Part shown: piece after piece, positions 22,766 to 36,173 of the stretch
Position numbering within the stretch: position 1 is the first letter of the stretch
Layout: each line of letters opens with the position of its first letter
From: Tenrec ecaudatus
Lineage: Eukaryota > Chordata > Mammalia > Afrosoricida > Tenrecidae
DNA: 64,000 bases
Direction: 5' to 3'
NCBI RefSeq assembly: GCF_050624435.1
Contig: NC_134546.1
Span: forward strand, 15,337,001 to 15,401,000
Translations under genes and position numbers: made by a program
Notes under the pieces: model-generated
What the model saw: the letters and a program-made list of their open reading frames with translations, nothing else
Database searches by the model: none
Told to the model about the DNA's origin: nothing

Positions 22766-23337
22766 TTAGGTCCTCTTTCCTCTGACCTGATCACTGTGAC
22801 TGTTGATTCGTTGATGTTAGAGTCTCTTTCCTCAGAGCCACAGCCATCCCCGCTGGAAAAACGGAGAGAAGGAGGAGGAGGCACCAGCGAAGCAGCCAGC
22901 AAATGTCCATCAGTCCTGTTCACGTCCATCTATTCAACTTTCTCTTTCCCCTGCTTTGAATGCTAAGCTTTCTCCTTTTATGATTCTAATTTCTCTGTAT
23001 CGTTGACATAATATAGAGTCCAATTCAGCACATGGTATTGCTTCTGGCATAAACTAAACTGTGCAATAACGGCTACATTCATATACATATGTATGTGCAT
23101 ACACATGACCAACTTGTAATCAAATGATGAAAATGATACATTTAACCAAAAGGGAATTTCACTTGATATTTCTTATTGAAACATACTTTCGTACTTTAGT
23201 ATTCCAGATACGTGCTCCCTTTAGTGAGGTCAATATGGAGATTATCTGTCACATATTATGCTTTCTGTACAGGAACTATATCTAATGATGCAGCATTTAT
23301 AATGGAAGGAATAGCTTCCTTTTTTAGAAATAATGTA
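22766..23337. other. APLF intron, nothing recognised
   Basis: No gene or recognisable repeat. The short frames lack domains. Confidence 0.45.
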
Positions 23338-23630
23338 ACTTTTTTGGTTTTAACAATTTTATTGGCACTTTATCCACACATTATACAATTCAATAGTTCA
23401 ACCATATTAAGAAGAATTGTATAATCATTACCTCAATTGATTTTAGCAATTTTTCTCCCTACCCCCTGCCACCCCATGGTTAAATTGCTTTAAAAATGAG
23501 TTGTGTAATCACTATTGCTTCTAGTGCGCCCTCCCCCACCCACATACATTGTTTGCTCCCCCAAGCCCCTCACTCTACCTATCTCCCACCTCCCACCCCA
23601 ACCCTTATAAACCCTTGCATCAGTGTTTCT
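23338..23630 (-). mobile_element. Reversed L1 3'-UTR-like fragment
   Basis: AACAATTTTATTGGCACTTT, then ATACAATTCAATAGTTCAACC and AAGAAGAATTGTATAATCA match the segment at 15455-15650 in the same orientation. C-rich blocks follow. A second retroelement copy was inserted at its right end. Confidence 0.6.
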
Positions 23631-23640
23631 TTTTTAGTTT

Positions 23641-24490
23641 CTTTTTTTTTAACATTTTATTTGGGGCTCTTATAGCTCTTATAACAATCCATACATCAAT
23701 TGTATCAAGCATATTGTACATATGTTGCCATCATTATTTACTTTCTATTTGAGTCCTTGGTATCAGCTCCTCTTGTTTTCCCTCACTCCCCCCTCCCATG
23801 CTCATGACCCTTGATAAATTATAGATTATTAGTATTTTCATATCTTACACTGACCCCTGTCTCCCTTCCCCAACAGTTTCTGTTGTTCCTCCCCATAGGG
23901 GTGTGGGGGTTATCTGTCCATCATTGTGATTGGTTTCCCCTTCCTTGGCTACTCTCCCTACCTTCCCCCTACCCTCCCAGTATCGCTACTCCCATTTCTG
24001 TTCCTGAGGGTTTATCTGACCTGGATTCCGTGTGTCGTGAGCTCCTATCTGTATCAGTGCACATGCTCTGGTCTAGCTCACAGTGAAAGGCAGGACTGGG
24101 GTCATGATGGGTGGGGGGGTGAGGAGGCCTCAGAGAACCAGAGGAATATTTGTGTGTTCCATTGGTGTTATATTGCACCCTGGCTGACTCATCCCTTTCG
24201 TGTGTCCCTTCTATGAGGGATGTCCCATTGTCTACAGGTTGGTTTGGGTGTCTTCTGATGCCTGTTAGCTGATCTTGTCAATACCTCATGATCTCACAGG
24301 CTGGTGTGCTTTTTCCTTGTGGGCTTGTTGCTTCTCTGCTAGATGGCTGCTTGTTTAACTTCCTGCCTTTAAGACCCCAGATGCTATATCTTTTGATAGC
24401 CGGGAACCATCAGCTTTCTTCACAACATTTGCTTGTGCATCCAGTTTTGTCTTCAGTGATCGTGTCCAGAGGATGAGCATCACAGAATGC
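23641..24490 (-). mobile_element. L1-like retroelement 3' end
   Basis: Reversed poly(A) and AACATTTTATTTGGGGCTC at the left, then ACAATCCATACATCAATTG, CCTGAGGGTTTATCTGACC and the GATGGCTGCTTGTTTAAC module, ending near TCAGTGATCGTGTCCAGAGG. Possible decayed target duplication TGCATCAGT (about 23616) and TGCATGAGT (24492). Confidence 0.8.
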
Positions 24491-25144
24491 CTGCATGAGT
24501 TATTATTTCTATACATCTATTCCTTTTGTGCTTCACAAACTGGAAAACCCAACAGAAACAAACTAAAGTAGTAAGGATAAAATAAAACACAAATAATGAG
24601 TAAGAAAGAAAAACTAACAAATATTTAAAAGAATAGGGAAGAAATTTTTGTCATGGGACAAGCAAGAAATACTTGCACCTAGAACAATTTTAGGTTCGGT
24701 CAAGAGGGAGGTCAAGTGACCAGATTATCAAGTTCGATCCAGTATAATTGCGATTACAAGGATCCCCACGTGATGGCAAAGCTGTTCGAGACCCTGCCTG
24801 TGGCTAGACGGGACCTGCAGCTGGTTTCAGGCTCCTACCCTCCTCCATGTCTTCCAGAGTCAATACTGCCATCCATCTTGATGTGGTCTTCCTCTTTCCA
24901 CTGCCCCTCTACTTTACCAAATATTAGCTCCTTTTTTTCTGGGGCTAGCTTCTCCTAATAAGATGTCCAAAAACTGTGAAAAGTCTGGCCATCGTTGTTC
25001 TAAGGAGTATTTTGGTTGTACTTCTTCCAAGGCAGATGTGTTCATCCTCTAGGAAGTCCGTGGTATTTTCAGTATTCTTCTCCATGCATTGATTCTTCTT
25101 TGGTCTTCATTATTCAGTGTCCAGATTTCACGTGCATGTGATGC

Positions 25145-25920
<776 letters not shown>

Positions 25921-27325
25921 CTCTGGTCAGGCCCACCGCAGTTCTGAAAGTAACCCCCTTGCTTTTCAAGAGACTTATGCAGCAGATTTACCTAATGCAG
26001 TGTGCCCTTTGATCTCTTCACTGCTGTTTCCATGAGCATTGATTATAGATTTCAGCTAGATGAAATCCTTAGCAACTTCAATTTTTACTTCTTTTATCAT
26101 GATGTTACCTATTGATCCAGTTGTGAGGATTTTGGTTTTCTTTACACTGAATTGTCATCCACACTGAAGGCTGCAATCCTTGATCTTCATCAGCAAGGGC
26201 TTAACATCCTCCTCATTTTCAGCAAGCAAGATTGTATCATCTGCATATGTATAACAGGTTGTTAATAAGCCTTCTTCCAGCCCTGATGCCACATTCTTCT
26301 TCACGTAATCCAGCTTTTTGGATACTTACCCAGCATACAGCGCAAATAAGTATGCTCCTGACAACTATCTTTCCTGCTCCTTTGTTCCTTGGTTCTGCCA
26401 TTGAACAAATGCCTCTTGGTCCATGTTCATTCCACAGAAGCACAATGAAGTACTCTGGAATTCCCATTCTTCTCAAAGTTATCCATAATTTGGTATGGTC
26501 CACCTACACCAATGCCTTTGCATCGTCAATAGAACACAGGTAGACTTCTTTCTGGTATTCCCTGCTATCAGCCAAGACCCAGCTGATGTCTGCAGAGATT
26601 TTCCTTGTGTTGCACCGTCTTCTAAATCCAGCCTGAACTTCTGGCAGCTCTCTATCAATGTCTTGCTACAACTGTTTTTGAATTATCTTCAGCAAAATTT
26701 TCCTTGCATGTGACATTAATGGTATTTTTTAGAATTTATATATTCTGTTTGTTCCCCTTTCCTTGGAATGGGCACAAATAATGACTTTCTTTCAGTCACT
26801 TGACCAGGTAGCTGTCTTCCAAATTTCTTGGCATAGTAAGTGAGTCCTTCCAGTGCTTCATCAGCTTGTTAAAACATTTCAGTTGGCGTCCCATCAATTC
26901 TTTGAGCCCCTTGTTCCCCACTAATGCCTTCAGTGCAGCTTGAAAGTCTTCCTTCAGAACCATCGGTCTTGATTAGATTCAGCCTCTGATGGGGTTGAAT
27001 ATGGATCTGTTCTTTTTGGTATAGTGACTCTCTGTATTCTTTATATTTCTTCAACTAATTCCTGCATTATGCAGCTTTTACCCCTAGAAGCTTTAATACT
27101 GCAACTTGAGTCTTGTTTTTTGTTTCGTCAGTTCTTACAGCTTGAGCTCTACTGTGCAGGTTTTTCCTTTGTAGCTTTTTGACCCCAGTCTTTGCGCGTT
27201 CCATTAGGGTGCTTCACTTTGGTGTCTCTAGTTTCCCTGTGAGATTATTTGCTCAGCTCTTTAGCTTCATCATTACTTACTCACTTGATCTGGCCCAGGC
27301 CCAAGAAAGACATTGGTCTCTCTTT

Positions 27326-27445
27326 CTTTCTTTTAAAAAAAATCATTTTATTGGGGCTCATGCAACTCTTATCACAATTCATACATACATCAATTGTATA
27401 AAGCACATTTGTACATTCGTTACCCTCATCATACTCAATTTCCTT
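27326..27445 (-). mobile_element. L1-like retroelement, short 3' end
   Basis: Severely 5'-truncated copy: reversed A-rich tail, then ATCATTTTATTGGGGCTCAT, ACATACATCAATTGTATAAA and TACATTCGTTACCC. Inserted within the RTE copy. Confidence 0.82.
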
Positions 27446-27560
27446 TCTTTTTATTTTTAATGACCTTTTACTTCTTGTACGTTCTTGACATCATCCTACA
27501 ACTCATCAGGTCTCATTAGTCATTAGTAGTCAATGAGTCAAATCAGTTCTTACAATCCCT

Positions 27561-29167
27561 ATGGTGATTACTAGTGGATGTTTGCAGCTACAGATCCTCG
27601 TTCCAAGTCATGCCCCGTCTGTCAGTGCAGGTGTCGAAAGCTGTATTCTGTCCTCAGCTTGTGATAGACCCTGCTCTGCGGAGGAAGCTCCTCCCATTCC
27701 CATTTGGAGGTCCTTTCAGCCTGAGGGGCTCTTCAGCCCTCTGTCAGGCCATGTTCTGCTGTGAGTCATAAGGTTTTCGGTGGCTAATCCCTCATCTGTA
27801 TCTTATGGCATAGTTTAAATATATGAATTTTCTTGTAAAAGCATCTTTGAATTTTCATTGGAAGTATTTGCTGAGCATGTCCTTTTTAAAAGAAACTCTG
27901 AAAAGGTAAGGTTGTTTTTTTTTTTAAGTGTAGTCATAGACTTAGAAAAATATTGTGATGCGGGTGATAGGTTTCAGAGCAAATCAGTTTTTCATTCAAA
28001 AGTTTGCATACCTTTTGTTTCATGTCATTAGTTGTAATCTCCACAATGTAACATCCTTTATCCCATTTTCTCCTTGTGTTTACTTTTCCCATTTCACCTT
28101 CTTTCCTTCTGAACTTTGTCCATGATTGAATGTTGCCTTTTGGAGAATTGATGCAGTGCATACCATTATTGATGTGGGGCATACCGTTAGTTATTTTTCT
28201 GTGTGTCACTCACCTTTTGAGCCTCTAATATATCTAATGGGTTTAAAATGTCAGTCACTTCCACACTCTCTTAGAGTGGTGTGGTTTGGGTTTAAGATAA
28301 TGAATGCGAGAGTAGTTAGTGCCAGGAAAATTCATTTTAATTTTTTGTTAGCTACCTTAGCTGGTAACAGGGTTTAAAAGAATGTACAATCCATGCTGAA
28401 CCATCTGACAGCTAGAGTTTTTCTTTCTAGTGTCCATTATTATGTGGTTGGTATGCATTATTCTAGGCCATTGGTCACACTGAAAGCTGAAAATTCATAA
28501 TATTGTTTTAAAGCTATTTTAATGTTTCACTTGTTCTGCAGTTGCCTCCACACATATGTTCATATATGCTTTTGTCATTGTTGTTTTTCTTCCAGAAACA
28601 GAAACAAAAATCTTACAAAAATCTATTAAGAAAAGTTCAACCAAACTAGACCCGTTGCCATGAAGGTGACTTAGCCTCATAAGACCATTCTGTGACCTGA
28701 TTGACAGGCTAAACTCTACCCATATCTTCTTACAGGCATGAAAAACCTAACTCTCAACCTGAGTTAGCTACTAGCCATGTTTATTTCAGAGGTAAAAAGC
28801 CTATTTCCTGAAATTAGTCCCATGACTCAGGAAATCATGTAATAACTTAGAGCAGCACAAACTCACTGAGTCAGAGCCTACTCTAAGTTCATTACATTTT
28901 ATTATCTGCCTGGTCCTGTCACGCAGAAAGGCAAACACTCATATTTTTCTAAAACTGCCTTCTGACCACTAACCTCCCTCCCAGAAGATGGCATTCGCCG
29001 TGTGTAATCTTTGAGGTCGTTAAATGAATTTGCTATAATAGGGTCCATGGATTCCGCGGTTCCTCCAAGAAGGGAAACCCTGTGTGGCACTGTTAACTGA
29101 GGACACTGAGCTGCATTCTAGTTCCTTTAGGCCCGAGAGAGACTGAGGAGGGCCGCTGGCGCAAGTT
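27561..29167. other. APLF intron, mostly unrecognised
   Basis: Contains a short segment at 27561-27800 that may be the 5' continuation of the RTE copy. Near 28680-28720 the words CCTCATAAGACCATTC...GATTGACAGGCTAAACTC recall the end of the LTR at 14290, but I cannot bound an element. No gene is supported. Confidence 0.4.
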
Positions 29168-29262
29168 CTGCGCTGGGCTGCTGACCGCCAGGCCAGCAGT
29201 TGGAGCCCCCCGGTTGTTCCCAGAGAGAACGATGGGGTCTTCTGCTCGCGTACAGTTACCTT
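29168..29262 (+). repeat. Partial AfroSINE-like SINE (head)
   Basis: TGCGCTGGGCTGCTGACC and GGCCAGCAGTTGGAGCCC (B-box region) followed by GAGAACGATGGGGTCTTC. Body missing. Confidence 0.7.
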
Positions 29263-29393
29263 CTTTAACCCGCTGTCTGCTAGATTTGGTTGATAAACTG
29301 TTTCTCAATAATGGGCTGCAGGCTGAATACCGGGCGCATGTTAGCATGATTTTAGGGGAGATGGACCTTGATACACAGCCTGCAGGAGACCAT

Positions 29394-29635
29394 CGTTGTT
29401 GCTGCCCTTAGACACTGTCGCGTCAGTTCAGACTAAAGGGGACCCTGCGTACAGTAGAACACCACCTGGCCCTGCGCCGTCCTCGCGGTGGGTCTCCCAG
29501 CTGAGTCTCTTGGTGCAGCCTCTGTGTCCATCCATCTTGTCAAGGGTCTTTCTCATTGTCGATGCCCCTCCCCTGTAAAAAGCAGGAAGTCCTTCAGGGA
29601 CTGGTCTCTCCTGACAACACTCAAAATACACTGGA
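29394..29635 (-). mobile_element. RTE LINE 3' fragment
   Basis: Antisense 3' end: GTTGTTGCTGCCCTTAGACA, GTCAAGGGTCTTTCTCATTG, CCTTCAGGGACTGGTCTCTC. The same order of blocks is seen at 729-1075. Confidence 0.72.
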
Positions 29636-29639
29636 CATA

Positions 29640-31384
29640 CTAGGGGGCTACCATAAGGTTGTGGGGAAAATGGAATTTTTCCAATAAATTTTTTAAGCTT
29701 TCTTGTGTATGGTCCCACTCTCTAGAAGTGTAGGAAATGTGAGATGAGCCATGGGGAAATAGTTTGTTCTTAACACATTTATTTCCTGAAGCATGTGGAG
29801 ATGTGGGGTAACACATAAAGGCAGCCTGTAACGGCACCCCATAAACACCCAAGTCTCTGCTTTCCCATGCTGTATCCTCTGCCTTGCTGTCTATATCCCT
29901 AGATAGTCAGTGCTGTTCTGCCCCATGTTGGGGCACCTGCTTATTCCTGCCTTGCCAGGAAAGGAGGGAGGGGAACCCTATTCCTCTGGTTTCCTGGTCC
30001 AATGAGAGGGAGCCCCAAGGAAGCTGGTCACATCTGCACCCTTATTAGGAACAAAGAGGAGCAGCGTGTGCTTGTAAAAATAGCTGGGGGTGGGGGTGGG
30101 GGCAGCTGACAGGCATGGGAGATGATGCATGAAAATTGCCTCCCCTTCCAGATGACACACCGGAAACTGCACACACATTGACAAGGTTAGCCTTCCTGCC
30201 CAAAAGCCAAAAAAAAAAGACAAAAGATGTAATGCCCACACCTCTGGGATGCACCCCTCACTCAGGACCCTCTAAACGCCATGGTTTGGAGCCACCCCTG
30301 ACTGCTGCTTCAGTTAGAACAGCTACACACCCTCACCCCCCACCCCCAGGTGCTATCATGTTCAGATAAAACACTCCCTTGGTCACCATTGCTCATCCTT
30401 GCCCCTCTCCACAGTCTTTGTGTGCGTTTCCTGCTTTGCATGTGAACAGTTTAGGAGGAAGTTAACCAAAGCCTCTCCAAAAGTATCACAGAGAAGGGTC
30501 TCTGTCATTGAGGATCTCCTCAGCCAGAAGCTTCCTTGTCGTTTCCTAAATGCTCCAGGTCTTCTAGCCTCTCTCCCAGCTGCGTTTAGATCGGCCCTGC
30601 TGCGCGATGTGGAATGAAAGTAACAGTGCGGGATGAGAAAATACAGCAGTGACTTGGGGACAAGAGAGTCTACTTTGATCATCTTATTTAGAAATCTATA
30701 AATGCTAGTGGCTGTTTCCATAGGAATCCTGCTGTTATTAAAACACCAATGCTAAGAATATCTTAGATCTATAAAACAAAACTTTCATAATATTTAAGCC
30801 CATATCTTTCCATTTGACATGTGGATGATCCCTGGTGTGGCCATCAGATTTTGCGAGGCTGCTGTTGTAACAGTCCTGAGGGGTCAGTAGCTTACAACAA
30901 CAAAGGTTCGTGCCTCCCTCGTGTCACAGCAGCGGTGGACTGTGCGTCTGCCTGCCCTGCGCGTGTTCTAGCAGCCAGGCTGGAGGACCAGGCCCCGTCG
31001 GGCACATTCGGTGCTCATAGAGCACAGGCAACCTCCAAGAGCTGCACCCACTCCTTCCTCCACTCTGGCTCGCGTGAGTTCAGTGGGCTGGGGAAACACT
31101 GCCACATCACAAGGGGGAGCAGAAATACAATGGAGGCCGGTTTAGCTGGCTAGAGGTGACAACCTCAGTAAGGGGCCATGATGATGAGTCTGAGGGACCA
31201 TTTTCTTCTCAGGAGCATCATGATAGGCAAAGAAAAATAACAACAAATGACTTCTCGTGCCCCGCCTAGAAATGTGTAGTGGTTAGCCACGTGTTGAGTC
31301 TGGATGCAGAAAGACATTCTGCAGTTAGATGGCCCTTATGCCAGGTCGAATGGCAGTTGATGTGTGCCAATTTTCTATTTTCAG
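29640..31384. other. Last APLF intron, 3' part
   Basis: Mixed-composition DNA with a G-rich run near 30083 and a C-rich run near 30340. An open frame at 30399-30617 and its overlap on the other strand have no domain that I recognise. The segment 29700-30400 could be an old LTR, but I see no clear ends. It ends in the acceptor TTTTCAG at 31384. Confidence 0.4.
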
Positions 31385-31590
31385 GGGGAAGCACTTTGGA
31401 TGAGGATGATGATAACACCGGACAGCCGAATGAGTACGATGCGAACGACAGCTTTATAGATGACGAGGAAGAAGAATATGAGCCAACCGATGGAGACTCT
31501 GACTGGGAGCCTGGGACGGAAGACCAAGAGAAGGAAGATGTTGAAGAGCTTTTGAAAGAAGCAAAAAAGTTTATGAAAAGCAAAAAGTAA
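31385..31590 (+). CDS. APLF: APLF terminal exon: acidic histone-chaperone tail
   Basis: The exon follows the acceptor CTATTTTCAG (31384) and ends with TAA at 31588-31590. It begins by completing the Gly codon left by the 47-nt exon. The 67 residues are strongly acidic: LDEDDDNTGQPNEYDANDSF, then DDEEEEYEPTDGDSDWEPGT, and a charged end EELLKEAKKFMKSKK. This is the APLF C-terminal acidic domain, known in the human protein to bind core histones (NAP1L-like motif) and to give APLF its chaperone activity. The four exons of this window sum to 738 nt (246 codons including stop), with no stop or frameshift, so the gene looks functional. Confidence 0.96.
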
Positions 31591-31905
31591 CTCCCTTGCT
31601 GGAATAATATAGGATGTTACATATTTTTTGGGGGGGGCGGGGGCAGAATCTATGAATCTAAGGAGGCACTGGAGAAATCCTTGTTTCCTTCTTTCAATCG
31701 TTACAGCTCTTACTATTGACATTTTGGAGATGCAATGTTGAAATGTCAGCCTTCAGCGCAGGGGATAGACTTGATTTTGTTGCTTTAGTTTGCCTATTCT
31801 ATTTAAAGCCTTTGGAAATGGGAAATGGAAAGAGATGTTAAAGATTAATCGTCATTATTTTTCAGGTACTTTGTGTGCTGGTAATAAAAAGTACAAGCCA
31901 TCTGT
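31591..31905 (+). other. APLF: APLF 3'UTR with poly(A) signal
   Basis: The untranslated region runs from the stop codon to an inferred cleavage site about 15-25 nt after AATAAA at 31883-31888. A T-rich stretch and a TTTTGGGGGGGGCGGGGG run lie near 31624. The cleavage position is estimated, not seen. Confidence 0.7.
31883..31888 (+). terminator. Canonical polyadenylation signal of APLF
   Basis: AATAAA about 295 nt after the APLF stop codon, followed by T/G-rich DNA (TCTGTTTGTCCATCTTTTG) as expected of a downstream element. Confidence 0.75.
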
Positions 31906-32259
31906 TTGTCCATCTTTTGCTTTTCTCCTGCTGCCAGAGACTCTGTGTTTACAGAGCACAATGGAAATGTAAGTGGGCAAACTAAGTCATGAGGGAGAGC
32001 TAGCCTCTTGATGCTCTTGAACGAGCGCTGCCTCCAGCCGAAGGACGCAGGCTTTCAGAGCATGGCAGCCATCATCGAATGGCTCTGCTTCTGTTTAGTG
32101 CCTGAGAGGGGAGCTTTGCGATTTCACCTACGCTTCCTCTTTGAGTCTGGGAGCAATTGGTAGAAAATGTACACTGTCAATAGGCTTGCCTCGGCTACTG
32201 AAGGGAAACGATTTTGCATACCACATCACTGCAATTTAATATACGACTTTAAAAGCAGA

Positions 32260-32530
32260 AAGGTAATAAGAGCTTGAAAGTTGTCTTCTGAGGGGTTTCT
32301 CCCCCGCAAGAGCTAAAGCGCCTGATCCAAGCCACCGTCTCTTCCATCATGTCATAAGCATGTGAGAGCTGGACCATGAATAAAGAAGACCCAAGAAGGA
32401 TGGAGGCACTTGAATTATGGTGCTGGGGAAAATGTTGACAGTACCACAGACTGCCAAATACCAAACAAAGCTGTCTTGGAAGTACAGCCAGCATGCGCCT
32501 TGAAAATGAGGCTGTAGCCCTCCACTAATC
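32260..32530 (+). mobile_element. RTE LINE fragment
   Basis: Sense fragment with CATAAGCATGTGAGAGCTGG, ATGAATAAAGAAGACCCAAG, AATTATGGTGCTGGGGAAAA and GCTGTCTTGGAAGTACAGCC. Truncated at both ends; no 3' tail. Confidence 0.75.
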
Positions 32531-32689
32531 ACAGAGACATATTTTATTGTCATAAGCAAACTCATGCGTATATGAACTGGAAGCGCAGTGGCAATACTTT
32601 CTGACTTGCCCTTGTAAAGCTAAAAGTGAGTGGAAATTAACTTTTCTCCACATCATCTGTGCAGCGTCTGGTGGCACATTTCACAAACT

Positions 32690-32843
32690 CCACTGCTGTC
32701 CACTCAGCTCTGACTCACAGCCACCCTGTGGACACAGGAGAAGTGCCCCCTGGGGCTCTGAGGCTGTAAATCTTGATAGGAATAGAAAGCCTTGTCTCCA
32801 CACAGCCCAACATTCGACTCAGTGCGCCACTCGGGCGCCTCCC
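32690..32843 (-). repeat. AfroSINE-like SINE
   Basis: Antisense: CTCAGCTCTGACTCACAGCC, GAGGCTGTAAATCTTGATAG, AATAGAAAGCC, then AGTGCGCCACTCGGGCGCC (reversed tRNA-like head). The B-box region is shortened. Confidence 0.78.
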
Positions 32844-35098
32844 GGGTTCATTAGACCAACGTACTCTGTGCATTTCTTCCCCTGGCTAGGACTCTAGTGA
32901 TAAGTGCATGTGTGGATCTGTAGTGTGCACACGTGTGTGCACACTTCCTGCCCATCTGCAAACCTAGCCTACAGAGCTGGGCGCCTCTTATACTTTAATG
33001 ACTGTGGTGGCATTCGGCCAGTCACCTGGCTCAGCAGAACGCATAGCTAATTTTCTGTTGCGTTCAGCAAACTGGTTGTTAAAGTGACCCTTGCAGTCAG
33101 CGTTCTTTCTAAAGCCTGTGGCTCCCCAGCTGCCCAATGTGGAAATGACGACTTTACATTCCTTACTCTCCTTTCAACGTTCATCTGCACGACAGGTATT
33201 CCAATCACCCAGAGCATGTTCATCCCATCCATAGATAGATAATATTGATGGACTCTTGCTTATCATACTGATTCAGTTCATCAAACAAATACATTTATCA
33301 TACTGATTCAGTTCATCAAACTCATTATACTTTTGATGAAATACATTTATATTCCCTTGCATTTGTTACTTCAGTAAACAAACATAGAATGTACAGAGGA
33401 AAAAATGACAAACAGCCAGCGGCTGACACACTTGCGTTCATTTTAGCTTTGTGTTACGCCCCAAGTTCCTAGGAGATATTTGAGTGAATTCAGCAATTCT
33501 TGAAAATGTCCAAAGAGCTAAACATACTGTCAGATCAATTGCTTTAAGTTCGGACGGGATTTTCAAAGAAGAACATAATATATTCAGAGAAGAGAAGTTA
33601 CCTTAGTGTTTGTAACCTATCAGACAGAATGACTATTGTCTAATTGGCCAACCTCTTCAGGAATGGGGTCCTATTCCTGCATTGCAGAGATGGTTAAGGA
33701 TCTGTCACACAGCTAATGGTGCTTGGATAAAGGCGAATAATATTGCCAATCAAGAAACAATATGGAAGTACCTTAACAGTTTTATTGGGGTTTTTTTTGG
33801 GGGGGGGTCAGGTATATTTTTCACTAACACTTTATAACTTATAACAATCTAGGTTTTTTGCACCTCTTATTATTTAAGTATTAACTAATAAATAATAGGC
33901 TAACTTTGGGTATATCCCTTTTTTTATTCTTGAAATGGTCATTAAGGCAGCGAACCGGTTGCTGGGTGCTTTGAACCCCTCCACAGTGTAACAGGTATTG
34001 GAAGGGAAGGGATGAATGGACAGAAGGGCGCTGAGCTTTTTAGTGACCATCCTCATGGAAAGGGTTGCTATGAGTTGATACAACGTCCATGACTGTGAGC
34101 GACCATCAACCACCACAGCTGTGCGCGGCAGTGTTCAAGACGTGGGTGCTGGCGAGTCACAGAAGAATGACACTGAGTCCATTTTCAATGTGCCTAAGTC
34201 TGCTTGGAAAGATAGGCTATGTATTCACTCCGTAACAATGACTATTGAGTTCAGTGTCTACTCCAGAGAAGAAGATGACCTGGTATCTACAGTCACAGAG
34301 CTTGCGAAGGCAACGAGGCAAGGGCCCAGAAGACATAATGGGTAGAATGGATTTACTCAGCAAAGGGAATGCTGGCCTATAATTTAAATACCAGGTCTCC
34401 AGTAGGCTGAAGTTTAGGCTCTGTCTCTAGTGGGGGGAAAAAACCAGAATCCTTTGTGTGATTGATTGACTTGCGAATTGAACCAGCAGATTTTTTTTTT
34501 CACAGAACAAAATTTTTGCTTGAAAGATGACTGGCAGACAAACTGTGGTTATTAAAATGTGGGCATTTGGCAGACATTTCCCCAAATGAAGTAAGCCTAT
34601 GTTTTCCAAAGAAAAACACTAATAGTTTTTGTTACAATGATAAAATTTGAGCTTTTGGCAAAAGTAGAATTTTGAAAAGCTTGTATTCTGCACTGAGCTT
34701 GATAACTTTTCCGAACTTTTATAGACTTTTCTGATGGCATCAGAGGTGATGTTATATAATGAGATGTGTCAACATTTGGGAGATCTACAAAACTCAGTTA
34801 ATCACCATTTTCCAAATTACCTGTGTATGATTTTACAAAATCAGACACGAGGGGAAAGATGCATTCAAGCTCAAGAGAGACCAATTGAGCTGATGTAACA
34901 GAGTCTGAAAAGTTTGTTGGTACGGTTTCAGATTTAATGTTGATCCACCTTCCAGAAATGACCATTTGTCCAGTTTGGGTGGCATATTGAGGACAATATC
35001 CACAATTATCTGAAAAGGTTCATTAAAATACTCCACCCCTTTCCAACTGTATATTGGTATAATAACAAAAAATATATTCAAGCAACAAATCCAAAAAG
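32844..35098. other. Intergenic, mostly unrecognised
   Basis: Contains an imperfect tandem pair of about 41 bp at 33255-33330 (TTATCATACTGATTCAGTTC twice) and G/T homopolymer runs near 33788-33808. A possible decayed SINE lies at 33945-34090. No gene is supported. Confidence 0.45.
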
Positions 35099-35754
35099 AT
35101 TCACTGTCATTGAGTTGATTCCAACTCATAACAACTCTATAGGCCAGACTAGAACTGGTGCGTGGGATTCTAAAGTTACCATGTTAGATTCCTTGGGTGA
35201 GAAATGCCTTGGTCCTTGCCTTCACATGAGAAAGAATTCACGCTGAAGCCTGGTTTGTGACCCAAGTGGGTTTTTATAAAGGACAGACAGATGCAGTTCC
35301 AGGCGTTAGTCACTGAACACAAGCCCCCTCAGGGCACTGCACCCCATGGGGGTTGGGGGGTGGTGAAGCCAGAGAGCGAGACTGAGGCCCAGGCAGTGCT
35401 GAATGAGGAGCAGCTGGAAAAGAGAGGGTGGTCTCACGGTTCAGACCTTTTTAGGGTCTTCCATTAGGAGGCATGGTCTATGGTGCTGGTTGACCCCATT
35501 GGCTGAATTAAGCCCACTTGGCCTATATTGGGCCCGGCCCCCCAGGTGTACCGCCCACCTAGGTGGACAGCTTCTCTAGCTCAGGACCTGAATTTTCCCA
35601 TGCCCTTTAGCCTTTATGGCTTCCAACTTCCTGTAGGGGGCCCCCCAAGGCATGGAGAGGAACACCCCCCCCCAATCCGGCTACCTATCAATGACTCTTG
35701 ATGACAGCAGAAAGCCTCATTTTTTTCAGTTAACAGCCCAACTTGTGATTCTCC
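35099..35754 (-). repeat. AfroSINE-like SINE split by a solo LTR
   Basis: The reversed SINE body (CATTGAGTTGATTCCAACTC, then TCTAAAGTTACC) stops at 35181 and continues at 35691 with ATGACTCTTGATGACAGCAG, AAAGCCTCAT and AGTTAACAGCCCAACTTG. The join is exactly where SINE sequence is expected to continue. Confidence 0.75.
35182..35690 (-). mobile_element. Solo LTR, probably class I (gammaretrovirus-like) ERV
   Basis: On the minus strand the 509-bp element starts TGATAGGTAGCCGGATTGG and ends CCCAAGGAATCTAACA, so it has TG...CA ends. A TATA-like TTTATAAAAACC lies at about 35270-35282 in that orientation. GC-rich composition and the layout resemble class I LTRs. It is inserted cleanly in a SINE. 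I see no convincing 4- or 5-bp target duplication (ACCA versus ATGA). No gag, pol or env is attached. Confidence 0.65.
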
Positions 35755-36173
35755 TCGCTCCTTAATTCAAGCAAACCTGTCTTAATAGATTGAGTTCAGC
35801 ATCAGATATGTGAATCCAGCTGTCTCCTATTAATCCAGAAATTAATAAAAAGATTTGTGAAAATTTTCATATTACTCGTTAATTTTAGGGGAAAGTGTCA
35901 TTTTATAAAATATTTATTGCTAACAAAATGGACATCGTGTTCCTTTTAACAAACTAGTAAATATTTAAGTTTCTCCCCCCCAACTTTAACTTCCAACATA
36001 TTAAATATCTATAACTATAACATTCATAGGTAAATATTTGGGCTCCTCAATTTTTAAGAGTGAAAGAAGCCTTTCTCAACTTTTTTCAATGGAAAATTTG
36101 CAAACTACTCAATTAGAAGACCACACCATTAAATTAGGCTCATCATTCAGGAACAACAAACAAACAAAACCCC

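Noticed and set aside
26237-26503. Functional reverse transcriptase
   Set aside because: RTE reverse-transcriptase motifs are visible, but the frame is short and neighbouring blocks fall in other frames, so the element is dead.
33945-34090. Additional SINE
   Set aside because: Only scattered words (GGTTGCTATGAGTTGATAC) match the SINE body; too decayed to assign with confidence.
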